DNA of 64,000 nucleotides from Planctomycetaceae bacterium. Lineage in GTDB: Bacteria > Planctomycetota > Phycisphaerae > Phycisphaerales > SM1A02. This document shows, one piece after another, positions 47,077 through 55,084 of the stretch (position 1 is its first letter; each line of letters begins with the position of its first letter). The DNA lies in NCBI GenBank assembly GCA_947492385.1, contig CANLMX010000002.1:40992-104991 (forward strand), given 5' to 3'. The notes under the pieces are model-generated. The model saw nothing but the letters and a program-made list of their open reading frames with translations, was not told where the DNA came from and made no database searches. The position numbers were made by a program, and so were the translations under genes.

Positions 47077-49274
47077 GCCGCTGCCTCCGCAGAGCCATCG
47101 ATGAGTTCCGCGTCGCCGACGCGCTCGACGTCGATGCCGCGCACGAGTTCGTCATAGGCCAGCACGGCGCTGCCCGGGATGTGCGGCGCCAGGAGCCGCG
47201 CAAGCGCAGCCCGCGCACCGCGCGACGCCAGCACCACGACCGGCAGGCCCGACTCCGCGAGGGGACGTGCTGCCGCGGCCACCGCGCGCACCACGCGCGC
47301 CGCATCCGACGCCGCCATCGCGATGGCGGGTTCGCCATCCGTCTCCCGCACCGCGCCCGCCACCGCCGCGTCGAGCCGGGGACCCGCGGCGACGCACGAG
47401 AGCACGGGGCGGCCGTCGACGTCGGGACGTGCGTACTGCTGGCAGATCGTGCGCCGGAGCGCCGATCGCGCCGACTCGGCAAGCGACCACGGGTCGCGCG
47501 TGCGTCGCGAGGCGTCCGCCACCGACTCGAGCACCGCCTCGAGGTCGCGCACGGGGACGCGCTCACGCAGCAGGCACTGCATCACGCGCTGCAGCTCTCC
47601 GGGCCGGATGCACGCGGGCACCGTGTCCTCGACCAGGCGCGGTGCGCGGCGGCCAAGCTCGCTCAGGAGGTCGGCCACGTGCTCCCGCGTGAGAAGCTCG
47701 TCGGCGTGCCGACGGACCACGGTGGCGAAATGCGCGCCAAGCACGGACTCGGGGGCCGCCACCGCGCATCCCCGCCCTTCGGCCAGCCCGCGCAGCGACG
47801 AGGCGATCCACAGCGCGTCGAGCCCGAACGCCGGCTCGCGCACGCGGATCCCTGGAAGGTCCGGGAGCTGGCCGTCCCCGGGCATCGCAAGCAGCTCACC
47901 GAGCCGCAGTTCACCCTCGCCGACCGCTGCACCGCGGATGCGGATGCGGTATCCGCCCGCCGGAAGCGTGCGCTCGTCGCGGACGCGCACGGGGGGCACG
48001 ATGATGCCGAGGTCCTGCGCAACCTGCCGCCGGACCACTTCGATCCTCCGCAGCACCGGCGACCCGTCGCCCTCGCGCACCAGTTCGACAAGCCGGGCTC
48101 CGACCTCGAGCTCGATGGGCTCAACCGCGAGCAGCGCGCCGATCTCCCGTGCGCGCGCCGCAGCGGGCGTCTCCGGACCTTCCTGGCCGCTGCCAGCACC
48201 CACCGACAGCGACGGCCGCCGTGCCGGAACCCGGAGGGCCGCGCTGCCGGCAGCCGACGAACCACGCGTGGCCGTGGCCGACCGCGAGCGCCGCCCCATG
48301 GCCCACGCACCCGCGGCGGACACCGCGGCACCGACAAGGAGCGGCGCCGCAGGAAGCGGCGTGAGCGCAAGCGCCGCCAGGAAGCCGGCGAGCATCCAAA
48401 GCGTGCGCGGCCCGCCGACCAGCTGTCCGGGCACCGCCTCTCCGAGCGTGCGTCCGCCGCCGACGCGCGCGGTGACCAAGCCCGCCGCGACGGCGATGAT
48501 GAACGCAGGGATCTGCGCGGCAAGCCCGTCACCGATCGTCAGGATCGTGATCGCGCGCGCCGTCTCCGCGAACGTCCATCCCTTCTGGACGACACCGACG
48601 AGCAGGCCGCCCACGAGATTGACGCCCGTGATCACGAGCCCGGCAACCGCGTCGCCGCGCACGAATCGGCTGGCACCGTCCATCGCGCCGAAGAAGTCCG
48701 CCTCGCGCGCGAGCGCCGCGCGCCGACGCCGTGCCGCGCGCGCATCGATGGCTCCCGAGGCCACGTCGGCGTCGATGGCCATCTGGCGCCCGGGCAACGC
48801 ATCGAGCGCGAACCGTGCCGCGACCTCCGCCATGCGCGAGGCGCCCTTCGTGATCACCACGAACTGCACGATCACGAGGATCGCGAACACCGTCGCTCCC
48901 ACCACGAGGTTGTTGCCGGCCACGAGCCGCCCGAAGGACTCGATCAGCGATCCAGCCACGCCCTGCGCCTCGGCGGGGGTGGCCGCGTCGGCGCCGAGGA
49001 TGAGGCGTGTCGACGCAACGTTGATGACGAGCCGGAAGAGCGTGGTCCCGAGCAGCAGCGCCGGGAACGCGCTGAACTCGAGCGGACCGCGAAGCGACGA
49101 GGCTCGCACGAGGACGAGCACCGCGAACGCGAAGTTGAGCGCCACCAGGGCATCCATCGCGGCCGGGCCCAGCGGCACCACGAGCACCGCCACCATGGCG
49201 AGGAAGGCCGCAGGCAACGCGAGTGCGCGGTGCTCGGCGAGGAACGACGCGATCCGGTCAAGCAGCCTCGGCAC
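47073..49274 (-). CDS. flhA: Flagellar export gate protein FlhA
   Basis: A 733-residue core component of the flagellar type III export gate that forms the nonameric ring receiving substrates. About eight N-terminal helices include the FHIPEP-family block (TTLFRLVINVASTRLIL) and GRQMAIDAD. A cytoplasmic domain begins near residue 360 and is intact to the C-terminus. The GTG start (49274) overlaps flhB by 17 bases. Position and length are standard. This gene begins exactly where the missing C-terminal half of FlhB would be expected. Confidence 0.95.
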   Translation of the reverse strand: MPRLLDRIASFLAEHRALALPAAFLAMVAVLVVPLGPAAMDALVALNFAFAVLVLVRASSLRGPLEFSAFPALLLGTTLFRLVINVASTRLILGADAATPAEAQGVAGSLIESFGRLVAGNNLVVGATVFAILVIVQFVVITKGASRMAEVAARFALDALPGRQMAIDADVASGAIDARAARRRRAALAREADFFGAMDGASRFVRGDAVAGLVITGVNLVGGLLVGVVQKGWTFAETARAITILTIGDGLAAQIPAFIIAVAAGLVTARVGGGRTLGEAVPGQLVGGPRTLWMLAGFLAALALTPLPAAPLLVGAAVSAAGAWAMGRRSRSATATRGSSAAGSAALRVPARRPSLSVGAGSGQEGPETPAAARAREIGALLAVEPIELEVGARLVELVREGDGSPVLRRIEVVRRQVAQDLGIIVPPVRVRDERTLPAGGYRIRIRGAAVGEGELRLGELLAMPGDGQLPDLPGIRVREPAFGLDALWIASSLRGLAEGRGCAVAAPESVLGAHFATVVRRHADELLTREHVADLLSELGRRAPRLVEDTVPACIRPGELQRVMQCLLRERVPVRDLEAVLESVADASRRTRDPWSLAESARSALRRTICQQYARPDVDGRPVLSCVAAGPRLDAAVAGAVRETDGEPAIAMAASDAARVVRAVAAAARPLAESGLPVVVLASRGARAALARLLAPHIPGSAVLAYDELVRGIDVERVGDAELIDGSAEAAA

Positions 49275-50022
49275 GCTGGTCCCTCCGGCGGGCCGAGCCC
49301 GCGATCATGGTCCGTCCTGCGGCACGTCGCCGCGCGCGCAGCGACGGATCACCGTCCTCGAGCCGCCGCTCCTCGCGTGCCTCGGCCGCCGTCATGCGGG
49401 CCGCGTGCGCCCAGCGCCACCGTGCGATCATGACGTCGACGACGGCGAAGGCCGCGCCCGACGCCAGCGCCGCGAGCACCGCATCGAGCACGATGGCCCC
49501 CGCGGCCTGCACCCCGTCGCGCAAGGGCATGGCCGGCATCGCGGCCAGCCGCCCGGCGTGAAGCGACAAGGCAGCGGCCGCCGCGCCCATCATGGTCACC
49601 GCCCACAGCGCGCGCGCCGCAGCACCGCACGCAGCCGCGGCCGAGGGTCCCCGGGAGCGCCCACGGCGCAGCACGCGCCATCGTCCGGCGCCCTGCACGA
49701 ACGCACCGAGCCACGCGCCTGCGGCCGCGCCCACGCACGCCGGCCCGGCGAGCCGCAGCGACGCGAGCACCGCTTCACGGAGGCCACCCACGCCATCGAT
49801 CCCTGAACCATCGATCGCATTGCCGACGGCCCCTGCCGACGACAGCGAACGAGCAACGAGATCGACCGCCGAGGCGGCCGTACCGCCCCACCACAGCCCG
49901 ACGGCGCCGCCGACCAGCGCCAGCGCCCCGATCGGCGACGACCGGACCGGCGCCCCGAACTCGTCACGGATCCGCTCGAGCCGGCGGGCCCCGGGCAGCA
50001 CGTCACGGTCCCCGTCGCTCAT
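49258..50022 (-). CDS. flhB: FlhB lacking the NPTH autocleavage domain
   Basis: A 254-residue FlhB-like export gate protein. The N-terminal membrane domain (four hydrophobic segments between about 25 and 205) and the following basic linker are present. The linker has AEAREERRLEDGDPSLRARRRAAGR, equivalent to the E-GDP-x-x-K-x-R segment that normally precedes NPTH by some 35 residues. The chain then stops. Salmonella FlhB has 383 residues with NPTH at 269-272, so the whole FlhB_CC domain is absent. flhA follows immediately, leaving no room for it. The start is ATG 50022 with an ATGA overlap with fliR. Assignment rests on linker, membrane domain and gene order; primary sequence of the helices is divergent and Ala-rich. 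Confidence 0.82.
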   Translation of the reverse strand: MSDGDRDVLPGARRLERIRDEFGAPVRSSPIGALALVGGAVGLWWGGTAASAVDLVARSLSSAGAVGNAIDGSGIDGVGGLREAVLASLRLAGPACVGAAAGAWLGAFVQGAGRWRVLRRGRSRGPSAAAACGAAARALWAVTMMGAAAAALSLHAGRLAAMPAMPLRDGVQAAGAIVLDAVLAALASGAAFAVVDVMIARWRWAHAARMTAAEAREERRLEDGDPSLRARRRAAGRTMIAGSARRRDQRAEAA

Positions 50023-50795
50023 GCCGAACCCCCTGCGACCATGCGCATGCGGTCGAGCATGGAGGCCACGGCGCCCTGCATCGAGGACTGCATCGCGGCG
50101 GCACCGGCGACCAGGCCCGCAAGGCCCACGAGCACCCGCACCGGGAACCCGAATGCAAGCGGCGACATGCCCGGGACGCTCCGCGCGACGAATCCGCCGA
50201 CCAGCGCCTCGGCCACAAGGAGCGCCGTGACCGGCAGTGCCACGCGGAATGCGAGTTCGCTCGCCGCGAGCGCGGCACCCGTCACGGCGGGGACCGCGCC
50301 CTCCGCCGACCATGCACCGACCGGCGCATGCTCAAACGTGCGCATCGCGGCCAGCGCGACGGCATCAAGCCCACCGCACCAAGCAAAGAGCGCCACGCCA
50401 GCCGCAGCCATGAGCTGCGACGCAGCATCACCTTCCGCGTCGCCGGAGTCCGCGTCGTATACGCCCCCGAACCCAAGTCCCATCTGCACGCCCGCAAGCG
50501 CCCCCGCGGCCCGGAACGCGGCGACCGGCAACAACGCCACCACGCCGAGCGCCGCACCAAACGCGAACTCGAGCGTCGCCGCCGGCAGCATGCGCCACGG
50601 CTCCGCCAGCGCCGACGCCGGCAGCGCAGCCGTTCCGGCGGCCGGCATGGCCGCGATCGCGATCACCGCCGCCACCGCGACGCGGAACCGCACGGGAAGT
50701 GCCCCACCGGCGAGCATCGGGGCGAAGGTCGCCAGACCTGCCACGCGGGCGCAGCCGAGCGCCGGGCCGGCGAGCGTTTCCCATGCGGGCGGCAT
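50019..50795 (-). CDS. fliR: Flagellar export gate protein FliR
   Basis: A 258-residue membrane protein of the FliP5Q4R1 gate, with about six hydrophobic segments. The family motif region MGLGFGGVYDADSG and the C-terminal PLAFGFPVRVLVGLAGL match FliR. ATG 50795 shares a base with the fliQ stop (TGATG), and the 3' end overlaps flhB as ATGA. The track's extended start at 50882 is not needed. Confidence 0.9.
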   Translation of the reverse strand: MPPAWETLAGPALGCARVAGLATFAPMLAGGALPVRFRVAVAAVIAIAAMPAAGTAALPASALAEPWRMLPAATLEFAFGAALGVVALLPVAAFRAAGALAGVQMGLGFGGVYDADSGDAEGDAASQLMAAAGVALFAWCGGLDAVALAAMRTFEHAPVGAWSAEGAVPAVTGAALAASELAFRVALPVTALLVAEALVGGFVARSVPGMSPLAFGFPVRVLVGLAGLVAGAAAMQSSMQGAVASMLDRMRMVAGGSA

Positions 50796-51049
50796 CAGGG
50801 CACCCCCGCGAACATGGACTGCGCGAACGACACCAGCTTCGTCACCATCCAGCCCGCGAGCACGAGGAGCGCGATCGCGCACGCCACCAGGCGCGGGACC
50901 GCCGAGACCGACTGGTCCTGCACCTGCGTCGCCGACTGCAGCACGGCCGTGATGAGGCCCACGGCCACCGCAACGGCGAGCACGGGCAGCGACACCACCA
51001 ACGCCACGACCAGCGCCTCGCGCAGGAGTTCGACGGGCGCCTCGGTCAT
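50795..51049 (-). CDS. fliQ: Flagellar export gate protein FliQ
   Basis: A small 84-residue two-helix membrane protein of the export gate. LREALVVALVVSLPVLAVAVAVGLITAVLQSATQVQDQS and the second helix LVACAIALLVLAGWM are the FliQ pattern, including TQVQDQ-type loop. The ORF track merges it into an 281-residue shadow; the real start is ATG 51049, in ATGA overlap with fliP. Confidence 0.93.
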   Translation of the reverse strand: MTEAPVELLREALVVALVVSLPVLAVAVAVGLITAVLQSATQVQDQSVSAVPRLVACAIALLVLAGWMVTKLVSFAQSMFAGVP

Positions 51050-51786
51050 GGCATCGCCCCCGAGATGCCGCCCAGCAGCGATCCGACCACGAGGGCCCAT
51101 CCGTCCGCGAGCACGAAGAGGAGCAGCTTCATCGGAAGCGACACGAGCGACGGCGGGACCATGAACATGCCCAGGCCCACCAGGATGCCCGCGACCACGA
51201 GGTCGATCACGAGGAACGGCAGCATCACGCGGAACCCGATCAGGAAGGCCACCTTGAGTTCGCTCAGGACAAACGCGGGCACCAGCGTCGCCATGTCGAC
51301 GTCGGCACGGGTGAGCCGCGAAGGATCGGAGACGTCGATGCCGCGATGCCCGAGCAGCATGTAGACGGTGTCCCAGTTCCCCGCGGCATCGATCTGCGCG
51401 AACATGAAGTCGCGGACCGGCTGCCGCGCGGCGACCCACGCGTCCTCCGTCGATGCGACCGTGCCATCCATGTAGGGCTTGATGCCCGAGGACCACGCGC
51501 GATCGATGGTGGGCGCCATGACCGCGAACGTGAGGAGGAGCGAGAGCCCCACCGTCACCTGCGCAGGCGGCATCGACTGCGCGCCCACGGCCTGCCGCAG
51601 AAGGCCGAGCACCACCACGATGCGCGTGAAGCACGTGCACAGGAGGAGCAGCGCCGGCGCCAGCGAGAGCACCGCAAGGAGCACCACCATGTCCGCGGCG
51701 CCCCGGAACCCCGCACCAGCCGGGAGCGCATCCGCCGCTCCCGCGACCAGCGTCACCGGATCAAGTCCACCGTCGGGCGGGTTCAT
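51046..51786 (-). CDS. fliP: Flagellar export gate protein FliP
   Basis: A 246-residue membrane protein forming the pentameric core of the gate. LAPALLLLCTCFTRIVVVLGLLRQAVGAQSMPPAQVTVGLSLLLTFAVM, the periplasmic loop, and the C-terminal pair SELKVAFLIGFRVMLPFLVIDLVVAGILVGLGM and LPMKLLLFVLADGWALVVGSL are typical. The N-terminus lacks a clear cleaved signal. It overlaps fliO and fliQ by ATGA on both sides. Confidence 0.96.
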   Translation of the reverse strand: MNPPDGGLDPVTLVAGAADALPAGAGFRGAADMVVLLAVLSLAPALLLLCTCFTRIVVVLGLLRQAVGAQSMPPAQVTVGLSLLLTFAVMAPTIDRAWSSGIKPYMDGTVASTEDAWVAARQPVRDFMFAQIDAAGNWDTVYMLLGHRGIDVSDPSRLTRADVDMATLVPAFVLSELKVAFLIGFRVMLPFLVIDLVVAGILVGLGMFMVPPSLVSLPMKLLLFVLADGWALVVGSLLGGISGAMP

Positions 51787-52310
51787 GTGGACCCCCGTTC
51801 GCGACGCAGGTCGATCACGCGCTCACCCTGATCGTCAGGGGCCACCGGGCGTCCCGCGGGCTCATGGACCTCCGCGAGCGTCCGAAGCCCGTCCCTCGAC
51901 TGCTGGACGCACAACAGCTTGGGACCGAAACGCATCACGAGCACGTGCTGGCCGCGCCCCACGGGCTGGCGCGATAGCACCTCGACGCGACCGACGCCTG
52001 CCCCGGCGACGATGGCACGCGCCGCGCCGCTTCGCACGAACCACCAGCGTGCCGCGAATGCCAGACCGACCACGGCTGCGAGCGCACCCCCCACGCGGAC
52101 GGCCTCGCCCCAGGCGCCCGCGGCGGGCACCGGCGCGCGCGCGGCGGGCGCACCAAGCGGCGCGCGCTCCGCATCCTGCGCAACCGCATGCCGCGCGAAC
52201 AGCGCTGCGATGACCACTGCAACGGCCACTGCCACGCGTGCGCGCGAGGTGCGTCGACGCATGGCGGCATGGATCAAGACCCAACGATCGGCAGGCAACG
52301 TGGTGGCCAT
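51783..52310 (-). CDS. fliO: FliO-like flagellar biosynthesis protein
   Basis: A 175-residue protein with two hydrophobic segments (about 25-44 and 73-92) and a small basic cytoplasmic domain (VEVLSRQPVGRGQHVLVMRFGPKLLCVQQS), the pattern of FliO, which helps assemble FliP. The sequence is weakly conserved in this family, so the call leans on position directly upstream of fliP. GGAG lies six bases before ATG 52310; ATG 52262 is an alternative. It is the first gene of the flagellar operon. Confidence 0.8.
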   Translation of the reverse strand: MATTLPADRWVLIHAAMRRRTSRARVAVAVAVVIAALFARHAVAQDAERAPLGAPAARAPVPAAGAWGEAVRVGGALAAVVGLAFAARWWFVRSGAARAIVAGAGVGRVEVLSRQPVGRGQHVLVMRFGPKLLCVQQSRDGLRTLAEVHEPAGRPVAPDDQGERVIDLRRERGST

Positions 52311-52380
52311 CCGTGGCTCCGTCTCACGTCATCGGCGTACGATCGGCAATTTCTGCAGATTGCCGGCAATCCCTGCCGGA

Positions 52381-53325
52381 TCAACCCCCCGCGCCGCGCA
52401 TGTCGAGCAGGCAGGTCGCGCCCGGGCGAACCCGCACCACGGCTTCGCGGGCGGGCCCTCCCGGCACGGGATCGCCGTCGGCCTGGAGGTGCACCGGACG
52501 GTCGAACCCGAGTTCCCATGCCTCGGCCCGTCCTCGGCGTGCCTCCGGCGGCAACGGCAGGCGCAGCAGGCACCGCGCCACCCACGCCAGCATGGCGCCA
52601 CCCGTGCGGGCTGCCAGCGACACGCCGTCCAGCGCGCCGTCGGACGGATCGGCATCGTGCGCGGGGTTCATCCGAAGCGCATACTCGCGGGCGTTGGCGA
52701 TGACCACGGTGCCGGCGAATGCGTCGCGCCGGGCGACGAGGCCCGTCCCGATGCCCCCGGTCATGCCCGGCGCGGGACCACCGCCCACTGGCCGAACCTC
52801 GATCCATGGCGCCCGCCAACCGCGGATCGCCCGCAGGATCGGCCCCATGTACGTTCGGTGCGAGATAGGCCCCGTGCGTCCTGCCTGGACCCGCGCCACG
52901 ACCTCGGCGTCGAACCCGGCGGAGGCCATCACGACGAAGGGGTGCGGCGCCCGCCCGGGAACCACGACCTCGCCGAGGTCGACCTGACGACGCGACCCGC
53001 GCACCACGGCCTCGGCAAGCCGGCGTGCCGAGCACCGGAATCCGAACGCGCGTGCGGCCAGGTTCTCGGTTCCCGTCGGAACGATCGCGATCGGTACGCC
53101 CGAACCGGCCATCCTCGCCGCGAGCGACCGCACCGTGCCGTCGCCCCCGACCACCACCACGGCACGCGCACCCGCAACCGACGAACGCACGTCCTCCTCC
53201 GGGGCGTCCAGCGCGATGCGCACGGGCACCAGTCCCACGCGCACGAACTCGCCGCACGCACGGTCGGCGGCCCGCACCGCGCGTCCGCGGCCCGAGGCGG
53301 GGTTGAGCATCACTGCGACGTGCAC
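52381..53325 (-). CDS. Diacylglycerol/sphingosine kinase-family lipid kinase
   Basis: A 314-residue lipid kinase of the DagK/YegS group. N-terminal MLNPASGRGRA, the nucleotide-binding VVVVGGDGTVRSLA (about 55) and IVPTGTENLAARAFG define the catalytic domain. A beta-rich C-terminal half has ADGDPVPG, typical of the family's VDGE-like lipid-binding region. Two adjacent GTG codons (53328, 53325) could start it. TACCCT lies six bases before the second, so 53325 is chosen. The track ORF to 53898 is a shadow of the divergent BamD-like gene. Confidence 0.85.
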   Translation of the reverse strand: MHVAVMLNPASGRGRAVRAADRACGEFVRVGLVPVRIALDAPEEDVRSSVAGARAVVVVGGDGTVRSLAARMAGSGVPIAIVPTGTENLAARAFGFRCSARRLAEAVVRGSRRQVDLGEVVVPGRAPHPFVVMASAGFDAEVVARVQAGRTGPISHRTYMGPILRAIRGWRAPWIEVRPVGGGPAPGMTGGIGTGLVARRDAFAGTVVIANAREYALRMNPAHDADPSDGALDGVSLAARTGGAMLAWVARCLLRLPLPPEARRGRAEAWELGFDRPVHLQADGDPVPGGPAREAVVRVRPGATCLLDMRGAGG

Positions 53326-53331
53326 CACCGA

Positions 53332-53371
53332 AGGGTACGGGTGCCGCGGAAGGTCCGGGAACGGATACGAT
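53332..53371. promoter_or_regulatory. Back-to-back -10 boxes for lipid kinase and BamD-like gene
   Basis: Minus-strand TACCCT (53337-53332) lies six bases before a lipid-kinase GTG, and plus-strand TACGAT (53366-53371) lies six bases before the BamD-like GTG at 53378. The 28 bases between would have to hold both -35 regions. Both suggest leaderless transcripts. Confidence 0.5.
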
Positions 53372-53377
53372 CCAATC

Positions 53378-54508
53378 GTGCGTCGCCGTGCCACGATCCT
53401 CGCGCTCGTCGCCAGCCTGCTGGGCGCGTCCGCGCATGCGCAGCAGGAGTTCAAGCTCGACGACCGCGACCAGTGGCGCGAGCAGGACGCGCCGGCCCCC
53501 GGGTCCCCGGCGGCGGTGATCCGCATGGCGAAGCTTGCGCTTGCCAAGGGAGAGCCGAAGCGCGCGAAGGCACTGATGGACGCCTGGCTCGAGCGCTTCC
53601 CCGCCGACCCGCTGCGCGCCGAGGCACTGCTGGCGCGCGGCGACGCGCGCAATGCGCTCGGCGAGGAGTATGAAGCGCTCTTCGATTTCGAGGAGGTCGC
53701 GCGCCGCCATCCGTCAAGCGCGGCGTTCGTCCCGGCGCTCGAGCGCGAGTACGACATCGCCATGCGGTACGCCGGCGGGCTCAAGCGGAAGTTCTGGGGG
53801 ACGTTCCGCGTCGTGAACACCGACGACGACACGCAGGAGATCCTGATCCGCATCCAGGAGCGCCTCCCCGGGAGCGCGCTCGCCGAGAAGGCCGGCATGT
53901 CGCTCGCCGACTTCTATTACGACCGTCGCGACATGGAACTGGCGGCGGACGCGTACGACCTCTTTGTGCAGAACTACCCACGGTCGAGCCTTGCCGACAA
54001 GGCACGCCTGCGCCTGATCGCCGCGTACTGCTCGGGCTACAAGGGGCCCGAGTTCGACGCGCGCGGGCTGGCCGAGGCGTCGGTGAAGCTCCGTGAGCTG
54101 CAGGCCACCGAACCACTCCTTGCGAAGCAGATCGGCGCCGAGGCGATCCTCCTGCGCGTCTACGAGAGCGAGGCGGACAAGCGCCTGACCACGGCGAACT
54201 GGTACTGGAACACCAACGATCCCATCAGCGCCGAGCGCGAGATCCGCGCGCTCGTGAAAAAGTATCCCCGCAGCGTGGCCACGCTGCAGGCCCTGCGCGT
54301 GATCGACGACGTGCTGGCGAAGCTTCCTGAGTCGGTCCGCAAGACCGCACCCGATTACGCCGGCATCCGACGCGAGCTGCTCCGCAATTCCCCCGTGGCC
54401 CAGACGACGCTCCCGCCAGAGGCACCGCGAGTCGACGAGAAGCTGATCTCCGAGGTCGCGCCGGCAGAGGCGCCCGCGCCTGCACCCGCACCGGCACCAA
54501 AGCCATGA
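53378..54508 (+). CDS. Secreted TPR protein, BamD/CpoB-like
   Basis: A 376-residue exported protein. The signal peptide (RRRATILALVASLLGASAHAQ) lacks a lipobox Cys. Tandem TPR-like helices follow (LALAKGEPKRAKALMDAWLERFPADPLRAEALLARGD; ADAYDLFVQNYPRSSLADKARLRLIAAYCSG; EREIRALVKKYPRSVATLQAL), the pattern of BamD and related periplasmic scaffolds. The C-terminus is Pro/Ala-rich. Absence of a lipidated Cys distinguishes it from classical BamD. The start is GTG 53378. It is coupled by ATGA to the LptE-like lipoprotein, suggesting envelope assembly. Confidence 0.78.
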   Translation: MRRRATILALVASLLGASAHAQQEFKLDDRDQWREQDAPAPGSPAAVIRMAKLALAKGEPKRAKALMDAWLERFPADPLRAEALLARGDARNALGEEYEALFDFEEVARRHPSSAAFVPALEREYDIAMRYAGGLKRKFWGTFRVVNTDDDTQEILIRIQERLPGSALAEKAGMSLADFYYDRRDMELAADAYDLFVQNYPRSSLADKARLRLIAAYCSGYKGPEFDARGLAEASVKLRELQATEPLLAKQIGAEAILLRVYESEADKRLTTANWYWNTNDPISAEREIRALVKKYPRSVATLQALRVIDDVLAKLPESVRKTAPDYAGIRRELLRNSPVAQTTLPPEAPRVDEKLISEVAPAEAPAPAPAPAPKP

Positions 54509-55041
54509 CCACGCACCGCCCCATCGCCGCGGCATGCCTCGTCCTCGGCGCGCTTGCCGCGGGCTGCGCATCGGACGGCCCTTCGCCGGATGCCCCCGGA
54601 TACGCGGTGAAGAACCGGTACCCGAAGGAGTACCGCACGGTGGCGGTCAACGTGTTCCGCAACGACACGTACGACCGCCCTCTCAACGGCCAACTCACCG
54701 AGGCGCTCATCAAGGAAGTCCAGGCGGTCACGCCGTACCGCATCGCCAGTGAGTCGCGCGCGGACACGCTGCTGCGCGGCACGGTCCGCCGGCGCAACGT
54801 GCGCGAGCTCTCCAAGAGCCGCAGCACCGGCCTCACCGAGGAGGCGCTCTACGAGGTGACCATCGACTGGGAGTGGGTCGACCAGCGCACCGGCAAGGTG
54901 ATCGTCGCACGCAACGGGTTCACCGCAAGCGCGCTGTTCGTCCCCAGCCGCCCGTCCGCGGAACCCACCGAGATCGGTCGGTTCGCGGTCGTCCAGAACC
55001 TGGCCACGGACGTCGTCGCGAACATGCAGGCCACCTGGTGA
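54505..55041 (+). CDS. LptE-like LPS-assembly lipoprotein
   Basis: A 178-residue lipoprotein with lipobox LAAGC (Cys about 21). The domain after it reads YRTVAVNVFRNDTYDRPLNGQLTEALIKEVQAVTPYRIASESRADTLLRGTVRRRNVREL, the LptE family layout in which a short strand TVAV and a helix with T-EAL precede a DxxLxGxV strand. In Gram-negative bacteria LptE plugs the LptD barrel. No lptD is in the window. It overlaps the TPR gene as ATGA. The family is fairly confident; the substrate is inferred. Confidence 0.8.
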   Translation: MTTHRPIAAACLVLGALAAGCASDGPSPDAPGYAVKNRYPKEYRTVAVNVFRNDTYDRPLNGQLTEALIKEVQAVTPYRIASESRADTLLRGTVRRRNVRELSKSRSTGLTEEALYEVTIDWEWVDQRTGKVIVARNGFTASALFVPSRPSAEPTEIGRFAVVQNLATDVVANMQATW

Positions 55042-55084
55042 CCTCCCGGGGACCGTCGGCGCGCATATCGTTCACTTTCCCCCC

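Noticed and set aside
48500-49258. A frameshifted FlhB C-terminal domain continuing downstream
   Set aside because: The minus strand here encodes an uninterrupted, well conserved FlhA N-terminus; no NPTH-like segment is seen in the listed alternative frames.
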